NCBI GenBank assembly: GCA_019057775.1
Contig: JAHLWT010000223.1
Span: 1 to 25,890 of the forward strand
Direction: 5' to 3'
DNA: 25,890 nucleotides
Origin: Promethearchaeota archaeon
GTDB taxonomy: Archaea > Asgardarchaeota > Lokiarchaeia > Sigynarchaeales > SOKP01
Below the pieces are notes generated by a model, which worked only from the letters and a program-made list of their open reading frames with translations, had not been told where the DNA came from and did not search any database. Made by a program: the position numbers and the translations under genes. Positions 9,217 to 15,730 of the stretch are shown piece after piece (positions within the stretch are counted from its first letter, which is position 1; each line of letters opens with the position of its first letter).

Positions 9217-9489
9217 TGTATCAAATCAGAAATTTAATAAAAATCCTAATCTTTAATTTTAAGAATATGAATATAATTAAAGAAATCCTTTTAAATTTGT
9301 TTTATATTATTTTAGCTTGTATAATTATAAAATAATGATAAAGTGCAATTTCAAAAGAAGACAGAATTTTTATATTTATTATGAGAAGAAAAAAATGAAT
9401 TTAAATTTTATATTGATATATTAACAATTAAATTTTCTTAATTCTTTATTAATAATCATATCAAAAATAAAATAAAAAAAGAGATTTAA
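9217..9489. other. divergent promoter region between rfcS and enolase
   Basis: About 270 bases of nearly pure A/T separate the divergent rfcS and eno genes, so both promoters must lie here. Several TATA-like elements are present, for example the TTTTTATATTT stretch at about 9368-9378 on the plus strand. None can be singled out. I see no ORF or RNA gene. Confidence 0.4.
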
Positions 9490-10794
9490 ATGACTGATTT
9501 TAAAATTACTAAAATTAAATCAAGGTGGATTTTAGATTCTAGGGGAAACCCAACAGTAGAAACAGATGTTTACGCAGGAAAGATTTTTTCAAGAGCCGCG
9601 GTTCCATCTGGGGCTTCAACAGGGGAGGCTGAGGCGCTCGAACTAAGAGATGGTGGAAAACCTTTTATGGGAAAACATGTCCTTAAGGCTGTTAATAATG
9701 TAAATAGTATACTAAGTAAAAAATTAGTAGGTTTTGACGTAAGAGAACAACAAAAAATTGATAATGAAATGATAGTTATTGACGGAACTGAGAATAAAGG
9801 TAAACTCGGTGCAAATGCGATACTATCTGTATCATTAGCAGCCGCAAAATTAGCAGCTCAATTATCTGAAAAACCATTATTTGCTCATCTCTATGACTTA
9901 GCGTATGGTAAAACAACAGAGGATTATTTACTCCCACTACCATGCTGTAATATTATTAATGGGGGAGAACATGGAGGAAATAATTTAGCAATACAAGAAT
10001 TCATGGTCTTGCCTGTAGGAGCTGAATCATTCTCTCAAGCGATACAAAATGTATCAGAAGTTTATCAAACTTTAAAAAAATTATTAGCTAAAAAATACGG
10101 TCCTTCAGCTATTAATGTTGGTGATGAGGGGGGTTTTGCTCCTAATTTATCTTTAACATCAGAAGCTGTTGATGTAATAATAGAAGCAATTGAAGCAGCG
10201 GGATTTTTAATGGGAACTGATTTTGTTTTAGGGATGGATGCAGCTGCTAGCGAATTCTTCGAAGATGGATCTTACAATATCGATGGAAGAAAATTAAATG
10301 AAGAAGAAATGTTAGAATATTATCTGGATTTAAAGCAAGAATACCCTTTCAAATCTATTGAGGATCCTTTTGATGAGAAGGATTTTCGGAATTTTGCTAA
10401 TTTAACAGCAAAAATTGATAAATCAATGCAAGTCGTCGATGATGATTTAACGGTAACCAATATAAAAATCCTTGAGAGGGCAATTAAAGAAAAAGCAGGA
10501 AATGCACTCTTACTTAAAGTAAACCAAATTGGATCTTTAACCGAAGCAATAAACGCTGCTAAAATGTCATTTGACAATGGCTTTAATGTAATGGTCTCTC
10601 ATCGTTCTGGAGAAACTGAAGACACATTTATTGCTGATCTGGCTGTAGGCTTATGTACGGGACAATTAAAAACAGGGGCCACTTGTAGAAGTGACAGATG
10701 CTCTAAATTTAATCAATTATTAAGAATAGAGGAAGCTCTAGGAGATAACGCTATATATCCAAAGGATTTAGATTCTTGGAAAAATTTCCATTAA
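9490..10794 (+). CDS. eno: Enolase (phosphopyruvate hydratase)
   Basis: Interconverts 2-phosphoglycerate and phosphoenolpyruvate in glycolysis/gluconeogenesis. At 434 residues it is full length. Active-site residues can be followed: SGASTG loop (40-45), NGGEHGGNN (157-165), substrate/catalytic Glu in IQEFMVLP (E170), GDEGGFAP (211-218), Mg ligands D250, E291 (SIEDP) and D318, catalytic K343 (LLLKVNQIG), and SHRSGETED (370-378). It stands alone on the plus strand and ends 8 bases before the end of the convergent methyltransferase gene. Confidence 0.98.
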   Translation: MTDFKITKIKSRWILDSRGNPTVETDVYAGKIFSRAAVPSGASTGEAEALELRDGGKPFMGKHVLKAVNNVNSILSKKLVGFDVREQQKIDNEMIVIDGTENKGKLGANAILSVSLAAAKLAAQLSEKPLFAHLYDLAYGKTTEDYLLPLPCCNIINGGEHGGNNLAIQEFMVLPVGAESFSQAIQNVSEVYQTLKKLLAKKYGPSAINVGDEGGFAPNLSLTSEAVDVIIEAIEAAGFLMGTDFVLGMDAAASEFFEDGSYNIDGRKLNEEEMLEYYLDLKQEYPFKSIEDPFDEKDFRNFANLTAKIDKSMQVVDDDLTVTNIKILERAIKEKAGNALLLKVNQIGSLTEAINAAKMSFDNGFNVMVSHRSGETEDTFIADLAVGLCTGQLKTGATCRSDRCSKFNQLLRIEEALGDNAIYPKDLDSWKNFH

Positions 10795-10802
10795 ATAAAC
10801 AG

Positions 10803-11450
10803 TTACACTTCTTTTGTAAACCTATAAACATCAACACTAATTTTTTTTCTTTTTTGAGTATGGAATAGATATGTATTTTCTAAGATCATATTAAAAGGAA
10901 GAATATTATCAATTTTCCACTCATATTTTCTAACATAATTCGACATAAATCTGCGAATTTTTAAACTACTGAGATGAATAGAATAAACAACATTTGAGAA
11001 AGAAAAAGCTCGATTTAAGAAAATTCTATCAGCATTTTGTGTTTGTACTCCAAAAGGAGGGTTCATGATCGTAGTGATTCTTATATTATTTGTTAACCAT
11101 GTTTTTGAGATTTCAAAATGTCCAATATCAGAGCAAATGGGAAAGATAATTTGGTCTAATGCTAAAGAATTTACATTTCTCTTTAATATCTTAATAGCCT
11201 CAAAATCAATATCAATACTCAAAACATAATTTGCGTTTAAAAATGCACTAGCAATTGATAATCTTCCTGTACCAGAGCCAAGATCAATAACAAAAGCATT
11301 GTCTATATCATTATTTTCAAAACCGGCATAGTAAATAAGATCTACAGCACAGGTTGCATTGATACAATACTGTTCGAACTCTATTTTTGGATTGTTATAG
11401 GTTTCGGTGTTTTGAATTATAGATATTAAATCTCTTTTGCTAAGTTTCAT
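10803..11450 (-). CDS. METTL5-like rRNA adenine-N6 methyltransferase
   Basis: A 215-residue class I SAM methyltransferase. FEQYCINATCAVDLIY (25-40) matches the LEQYxT...A motif of METTL5 homologues. The SAM site is VIDLGSGTGRLS (54-65) with the acidic SIDID loop (78-82). The catalytic motif IV is MNPPFGVQ (129-136), the NPPF form used for N6-adenine methylation. It is followed by the METTL5-type YSIHLSS strand. Human METTL5 modifies 18S rRNA A1832; the archaeal target is inferred to be the equivalent small-subunit rRNA adenine. Convergent with enolase and divergent from csl4. Confidence 0.85.
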   Translation of the reverse strand: MKLSKRDLISIIQNTETYNNPKIEFEQYCINATCAVDLIYYAGFENNDIDNAFVIDLGSGTGRLSIASAFLNANYVLSIDIDFEAIKILKRNVNSLALDQIIFPICSDIGHFEISKTWLTNNIRITTIMNPPFGVQTQNADRIFLNRAFSFSNVVYSIHLSSLKIRRFMSNYVRKYEWKIDNILPFNMILENTYLFHTQKRKKISVDVYRFTKEV

Positions 11451-11564
11451 CCGAAAAAATGTACCCTCTTTTAAAATTAATACAATAAATTTATTTATTT
11501 TATTTAATAATATTTACTTAAAATAGAAAGAGAATAAGAAATTAAAAGATTATTGTCGATAATA

Positions 11565-12164
11565 ATGAGTAAAAAATCTTTAAAAGATAATGACATTGCT
11601 ATCACCGGGGACTACCTCGGTGTAGTAGAAGAATTTCTTCCAGATAAACAATCAACTTTTGTAAAAGAAGGTAAAATTTTTGCTACTAAAACCGGTCTTG
11701 TTGACCTTAATAATGAAGAGAAAAAACTAAAAATAAGAACTCTTCAAGAATCTAATCGAAAAGTTGTTAAAATTGGAGATTTTGTAATTGGAACCATCCT
11801 ATTTTTACGTCAGTATTCTGTTGGGATAAGTTTCTTTACGATCAACAGAAAAGTTCATTTTAATTCAGGATACTTTGGAAATGTTCATGTATCTCAAATC
11901 TCAAATAGATATGTAGAAAAAATTCACGATGCGTTTCAAATCACCGATATAATACGCGCTCGTGTAATTGAACAGAATTATAATGAATATAAATTAAGTA
12001 CAACAGGTATTAATCTTGGAGTTTTATATACTGATTGTGTAATTTGTGGAAATTCCTTAACTAAAATAGGATTTAACAAACTAAGATGTGAACGGTGTGG
12101 AAATATCGAGACGAGAAAGCTCGCAGATGATTATGGAGATGTAAAAAAAACTTTAAGGTTTTAA
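11565..12164 (+). CDS. csl4: Exosome cap subunit Csl4
   Basis: RNA-binding cap protein of the archaeal exosome. An N-terminal barrel-like region (GDYLGVVEEFLPDKQSTFV) is followed by an S1 domain at about residues 65-155, including VGISFF...GYFGNVHVSQIS, and a zinc ribbon. The zinc ligands are two CxxC pairs, CVICG and CERCG. An in-frame TTG at 11553 exists, but the ATG at 11565 (MSKKSL, 199 residues) is the better start. It is followed at 46 bases by a 73-aa ORF and then rpoL, all on the plus strand. This is the known archaeal link between exosome and RNA polymerase genes. Confidence 0.93.
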   Translation: MSKKSLKDNDIAITGDYLGVVEEFLPDKQSTFVKEGKIFATKTGLVDLNNEEKKLKIRTLQESNRKVVKIGDFVIGTILFLRQYSVGISFFTINRKVHFNSGYFGNVHVSQISNRYVEKIHDAFQITDIIRARVIEQNYNEYKLSTTGINLGVLYTDCVICGNSLTKIGFNKLRCERCGNIETRKLADDYGDVKKTLRF

Positions 12165-12201
12165 TTTAACATTCTGTTTTTAAAAGGCGTAATAAAAGAT
12201 A

Positions 12202-12206
12202 GAGGG
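12202..12206 (+). promoter_or_regulatory. Shine-Dalgarno GAGGG supporting a TTG start
   Basis: GAGGG lies 4-5 bases upstream of the tandem TTG TTG codons at 12211/12214. No ATG is nearby, so this purine run decides the start of the 73-aa ORF. Confidence 0.6.
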
Positions 12207-12210
12207 TTTA

Positions 12211-12432
12211 TTGTTGAGAAAATCTGGAAAGCGAGTAATTCATTTTTATAATAATAGCGGCTCTTTAGAAAATGTTGTTAAATTCCTTGAAAATATTCAA
12301 AAAAAGATTAATTATCTTAATTTAAATGTCTCGGTTGAAGGAAAAAACATAAAAATAACACTTTTTGGCACAAGAGATCTCCAATATCTAGCAATTGAAA
12401 GATTAAAAGAATTAGCTAATCGTTTTTTATGA
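12211..12432 (+). CDS. small conserved-looking protein between csl4 and rpoL (Pcc1-like fold possible)
   Basis: The 73-residue protein has a TTG start backed by GAGGG. I do not recognise it with certainty. Its predicted pattern is strand (KRVIHFYN), helix (SLENVVKFLENIQKKI), two strands (LNVSVEGKNIKITLFG) and helix (RDLQYLAIERLKELANRF). That size and order would suit the KEOPS subunit Pcc1, whose last part reads roughly as a beta-strand pair followed by a helix ending in LxxL. No diagnostic residue proves it. Its place between two ancient information-processing genes supports a real gene with a role in RNA metabolism. Confidence 0.6.
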   Translation: MLRKSGKRVIHFYNNSGSLENVVKFLENIQKKINYLNLNVSVEGKNIKITLFGTRDLQYLAIERLKELANRFL

Positions 12433-12512
12433 AATTTAGAAAAACATTATAAAACCATAAAAAATTTAATTTGTCTTTAATTATTTTTATAAAGGTTATA
12501 TAATCCGAAATG

Positions 12513-12519
12513 AAAGGAG
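12513..12519 (+). promoter_or_regulatory. Shine-Dalgarno AAAGGAG for rpoL
   Basis: AAAGGAG ends 8 bases before the ATG at 12528. It lies inside the codons that would follow an earlier ATG at 12510, which argues for translation from 12528. Confidence 0.65.
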
Positions 12520-12527
12520 TTAAGTTA

Positions 12528-13016
12528 ATGGCAAAGAAAAAACTAGTTAAGTCAGAAGATGATTTAGAAGATGATTTAGAAGATGAGTTACTAGATGATG
12601 ATGAAGTTGAAATTGACATTCCTAAAGTCAAAGAAAAGGAGAAGGATGTAGATAGTACTGACATTGATGATACTGTGGAAGAGGAAGAAGAAGATTTCGA
12701 AATTGAAGAGGAACCTAGATTTACTGATTATAAATATATAGATTTGAATCTGAAAAGAGGTCCAGGAGAAAGTGATTTTGAATTAATGATTGAAGGTCAA
12801 ACACATGGCTTTTGTAATGTTTTCGTTAAACATCTTTTAGAAATTAAAGGGGTAAATATGGCAGCATATAAAGTTACCGGAATAGAACTTCCTAAAATCT
12901 ATATACGTCTCGATAATCTAAATGATTATGAAATTAAAAAAATATTATATAAAGCAATAGAATCTCTTCGAGGGGAAGTAGTGAGAGTTCAAAAAATATT
13001 CCAAAAACTTGTTTAA
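12528..13016 (+). CDS. rpoL: RNA polymerase subunit L (Rpb11) with acidic N-terminal extension
   Basis: RpoL pairs with RpoD to start assembly of archaeal RNA polymerase. From about residue 70 the protein matches RpoL/Rpb11: GESDFELMIEGQTHGFCNVFV (in part), then LLEIKGVNMAAYKVTGIELP and a final helix. Usual archaeal RpoL is about 90-100 residues. This one has 162 from the ATG at 12528, because of a lysine start (MAKKKLVK) and about 55 residues that are mostly Asp, Glu and Lys. The extension is probably disordered. The strong Shine-Dalgarno favours 12528 over the ATG at 12510. Last gene of the csl4 cluster. Confidence 0.9.
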   Translation: MAKKKLVKSEDDLEDDLEDELLDDDEVEIDIPKVKEKEKDVDSTDIDDTVEEEEEDFEIEEEPRFTDYKYIDLNLKRGPGESDFELMIEGQTHGFCNVFVKHLLEIKGVNMAAYKVTGIELPKIYIRLDNLNDYEIKKILYKAIESLRGEVVRVQKIFQKLV

Positions 13017-13096
13017 TATTATCTATTTTGAAAAAGAGTATAAAGCTTAAAAAGTCAATAATATTAACAAATTTATATATTCTGTAAATATTTTAT

Positions 13097-13666
13097 CTAG
13101 AAAATGAAGGTATCCTTTTTCTCAGACTCTCTCAAGCGTTTTTGGAGTTTTTTATAAGTTTCGAAATCTAATTCTTGAAATAAATCATCTGATTGTTCTA
13201 TACTTAGCTCATCTAGATATCCTTCTATAATTAAAAAAACCATTACGTTTAGGTTTCCATCACGAAACCTCTTTATAATTTCCTTTTCAAATACCTGCTT
13301 TGCAATTATATCACCCGCTAGAGTTAATTTCCTTAGTAATGGGAATGCTAAATTACTATGAAGTAATTGCGTATCGTATCCATGCATATACCATGCTTCC
13401 AAGTTTGATGAATGTGCCCAAAACTCGACTTCAGGAGGGATGTCATTTTCATATTCATCAATTAACTCTAAGGAATGATTCAAATTTTTAGATTGAGTAT
13501 CAATTGATAATTTTTCCAAGTTAAACTCTTTAGTTTCACTGTCAATGCTTAACTCGTTCAACAATAAGTATTTGCATTGGATTATTTTTACATCGTTAAT
13601 GTATATTATAGTTTTGTTATCCTCCAATTTAAGTTTAAGAAGATCACTAATTTCAAATTCATTCAT
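13097..13666 (-). CDS. Lokiarchaeal family protein resembling the C-terminal module of LRR proteins
   Basis: 189 residues, no signal peptide or membrane segment. An N-terminal strand part (IIYINDVKIIQCKYLLLNEL) is followed by a linker, then PPEVEFWAHSSNLEAWYMHG, YDTQLLHSNLAFPLLRKLT and alpha-helical AGDIIAKQVFEKEI segments. From memory, the motifs CKYLLLN, EFWxHxSNLxxW and YDTxLLHSNLAFPLLKKLT recur at the end of many leucine-rich-repeat proteins in Lokiarchaeal genomes. Here the module stands without repeats. Function is unknown; the helical part looks like a HEAT-type protein-interaction scaffold. Isolated on the minus strand between plus-strand genes, divergent from the RNase III-like gene. 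Confidence 0.75.
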   Translation of the reverse strand: MNEFEISDLLKLKLEDNKTIIYINDVKIIQCKYLLLNELSIDSETKEFNLEKLSIDTQSKNLNHSLELIDEYENDIPPEVEFWAHSSNLEAWYMHGYDTQLLHSNLAFPLLRKLTLAGDIIAKQVFEKEIIKRFRDGNLNVMVFLIIEGYLDELSIEQSDDLFQELDFETYKKLQKRLRESEKKDTFIF

Positions 13667-13717
13667 TGCTACTTAGTTAAAGATAATTATCTTTATCTAA
13701 TAAATATTCCACGAAAA

Positions 13718-13725
13718 CTTTATAA
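13718..13725 (+). promoter_or_regulatory. TATA box candidate, leaderless promoter
   Basis: CTTTATAA lies 24 bases before the ATG at 13750. With initiation about 25 bases downstream of the box, the transcript would start at or next to the start codon. Confidence 0.5.
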
Positions 13726-13749
13726 GAAGTCTAAATTCAACTTATCTTA

Positions 13750-14202
13750 ATGGATTACGAGTTTTTAATTAAGGATTTAAATCTTAATAAATCCCAAAAG
13801 ATTATTGGTACAGATAAGGGCTTAGCGAAAATTGGGGATGCCGTTGTAAATTTAGCTTATTCTGTAGCCAAATCTAAATACCTAACCAAAAATAATCCAA
13901 ATAATAAACCTATTAGAACAGGTAAGAAAGTAGGGAGAACAATATTAGAAGCAGCATTAAAAAAAGCTGGGTTAAAAAACTTCGCTAAAAATAGAGCAAG
14001 TGCTCATGATTTTGCTGACACAGTTGAAGCTTTAGTTGCATATGTGTGGCTTGCTAATAAAATATCTATAAAAGAAATAATTGATCTTCTAACTGAAAAC
14101 TTGGTAGGTAATCTCTATGATCGCCATGAAGAAATTAATAGTGCTACAATCGCATTTACCGAACTTCTAAATTCCATTAAAAAATTTTTACCTGAAAAAT
14201 AA
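13750..14202 (+). CDS. RNase III-domain family protein (archaeal)
   Basis: A single RNase III-type helical domain of 150 residues without a dsRNA-binding domain. GLAKIGDAVVNLAYSVA (24-40) corresponds to the LExLGDAVL signature, and HDFADTVEALVAYVWL (86-101) to the second DxxEAL signature. The metal ligands D30, D90 and E93 are kept. The first Glu of the signature (E in LEFLGD) is replaced by Ala26, so activity may be altered or the protein may act only as a binding factor. The DUF99 gene follows after 3 bases, so the two are probably cotranscribed. Processing of structured RNA is an inference. Confidence 0.8.
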   Translation: MDYEFLIKDLNLNKSQKIIGTDKGLAKIGDAVVNLAYSVAKSKYLTKNNPNNKPIRTGKKVGRTILEAALKKAGLKNFAKNRASAHDFADTVEALVAYVWLANKISIKEIIDLLTENLVGNLYDRHEEINSATIAFTELLNSIKKFLPEK

Positions 14203-14205
14203 GAA

Positions 14206-14766
14206 ATGAAAGATCACCCTATTACTATTGGAATTGATGACGCAACGTTCGAACTAAAATCGAATTCTAAAAAAACACAGCTTATCGGCGTTGTATGTCA
14301 AGGTATTAGAATGGTAAATGTAGTTAGAAAAGAAATCGAAATTGATGGAACGGATGCAACTGAAAAATTAATAGATTTAGTTAAACAAAATGAAGAACAT
14401 GTACAATTTATTCTTACACACACTATAACTTTTGGGGGTTTTAATCTAATTAATTTAAATCGAATTTATGATGAATTAAAAAAACCTGTAATCGCAGTTA
14501 ATGATCGTGAAGTAGATATTGAAGCGGTAGTAAAAGCCTTAAAGAAAAATTTTCCAAAAACCTATAAAAAAAAAATTCAGCACATAATAGACTCTGGAAA
14601 TTTATACAAAACCGAGATAAAAACCGCTGGTGGAACTTCAAATATTTATTTTCATTCAAAAGGCATTGAAATTAATGAGGTAGAATTACTTTTACAAAAA
14701 GTTTGCATAGATTCTAAACTCCCTGAGTGTATTCGCTTAGCACACTTAATAGGGAGGATATTTTAA
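14206..14766 (+). CDS. DUF99 family protein (endonuclease V-like fold)
   Basis: 186 residues, typical DUF99 length. Family marks: TIGIDDATF (7-15), LIGVVCQG (26-33), IEIDGTDATEKLIDLV (44-59), the strand ending in GGFNLINL (77-84) and KKPVIAV (92-98). DUF99 proteins are archaeal and related in fold to endonuclease V, but their substrate has not been settled as far as I know. The conserved DD and DGTDAT acids would fit metal binding. The start ATG lies 3 bases after the stop of the RNase III-like gene, which suggests translational coupling. Confidence 0.88.
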   Translation: MKDHPITIGIDDATFELKSNSKKTQLIGVVCQGIRMVNVVRKEIEIDGTDATEKLIDLVKQNEEHVQFILTHTITFGGFNLINLNRIYDELKKPVIAVNDREVDIEAVVKALKKNFPKTYKKKIQHIIDSGNLYKTEIKTAGGTSNIYFHSKGIEINEVELLLQKVCIDSKLPECIRLAHLIGRIF

Positions 14767-14806
14767 TAGCTTTCTACTACACTATAGTAGATTCACGCAA
14801 AGAATT

Positions 14807-15253
14807 TTATTTTTCAGTTGCACTTTCATACTCTAAAATTTGTTGTAATCTTTCTCTAAGATCTAATCTTATTGCAGACATTCCATAAGTACGGATCCCT
14901 AATTTGCTTTGCACCTTTTTAGCACTCAATGCTCCAGGAAGGTCTTGTTTATTGGCGATTGCAATGCTTTTAGCACTTAAATGCCGTGAAAATTTATCTA
15001 AAATCTCTTTTGTTTTATTTACGTTTTCCTCTGTTGAGTCACACACCAGTACTGTTAATCCAGCTCCTCGCAGAAAATCTTGCCACATGAATTGATACCT
15101 TTCTTGACCCCCAAAATCCCACACGTTGACTTTATTTCCACTAATTATTGAATTCTCAATTTCTAATCCCACTGTTGGATTTTTTTCTTTTGAAATGTCA
15201 CGTCCTTGAAGTAAATTTAATAAAGAAGATTTTCCAACCCTACTTAATCCCAA
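14807..15253 (-). CDS. Arf-type small GTPase, 5' end disrupted
   Basis: Ras-superfamily GTPase nearest to Arf/Sar. P-loop GLSRVGKSS (2-10), switch II WDFGGQERYQFMW, guanine specificity motif ANKQDLPGALSA and a final SAI box. NKQDLPGA and WDxGGQE are Arf-group features. The only in-frame canonical start is a TTG at 15253, immediately before the P-loop, which would delete the first beta strand. The codons just upstream do encode it (KICLL), but that frame meets a TGA before any ATG, GTG or TTG. Removing one A from a run of six at 15262-15267 joins it to an upstream TTG at 15293 and gives LIKSSLDQTKICLLGLSRVG, a normal N-terminus (161 residues in total). No lipidation motif is seen. Confidence 0.85.
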   Translation of the reverse strand: MGLSRVGKSSLLNLLQGRDISKEKNPTVGLEIENSIISGNKVNVWDFGGQERYQFMWQDFLRGAGLTVLVCDSTEENVNKTKEILDKFSRHLSAKSIAIANKQDLPGALSAKKVQSKLGIRTYGMSAIRLDLRERLQQILEYESATEK

Positions 15254-15730
15254 TAGACAAATTTTTTGTTTGGTCGAGCGAACTCTTAATCAACCTTTCT
15301 AATTTAAACGAACTTAATTAGAAAAGGCAAATAATGTTTGAAATAACAAAATGATATTAGCGTGTTACCTGAATATTTTCTGAATATCAATATTAAAAAT
15401 ATTCGTGTGTTTTCAGAGGATTATAATATTTTATGACCAAACTAAATGATATACAAATAAAAAAAATTTTTCAAAAAAACGTATATCGATATAGAGAATA
15501 AGATGATATAAAAAAAATCAAAAGTAGAGTTTTTCGATTCCAGTGCCGACGTCGATCTTAATACATCGAATGCGAAGAAGACGATGGGAAAATATATCAG
15601 GATAAACTTTTTTAATTTACTTGAAGAATTACAAATTCTTTTTACTATAAAATTGATAGATATAATTTCTAAAAATTAAATGAATTACTAATGTAAATTT
15701 AAAAAAAAATATAGAATAAAAAAGAATCTT
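15254..15730. other. 477-base gap between GTPase and EF-1A, with an unexplained GC-richer island
   Basis: Mostly A/T-rich. The segment 15262-15293 probably belongs to the GTPase gene. The island at about 15531-15600 is much richer in G/C than its surroundings. On the minus strand it is open for about 31 codons, ending in IKIDVGTGIEKLYF before a TGA at about 15523. It contains a 5-bp inverted repeat TCGAT...ATCGA. I see no tRNA fold and no known gene. The remaining DNA shows nothing I can support. Confidence 0.4.

Noticed and set aside
11553..11564. TTG start for csl4
   Set aside because: It only adds four residues before a good ATG and has no ribosome-binding site of its own.
15531..15600. 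TTCGATTCC at 15533-15541 as the T-loop of a tRNA gene
   Set aside because: The base before the loop is T rather than G, the flanking bases do not form a T-stem, and no acceptor stem, D-arm or anticodon arm can be drawn.
15254..15730. ribosomal protein S10 gene downstream of EF-1A, as in many archaea
   Set aside because: None of the frames in the gap encodes an S10-like sequence.
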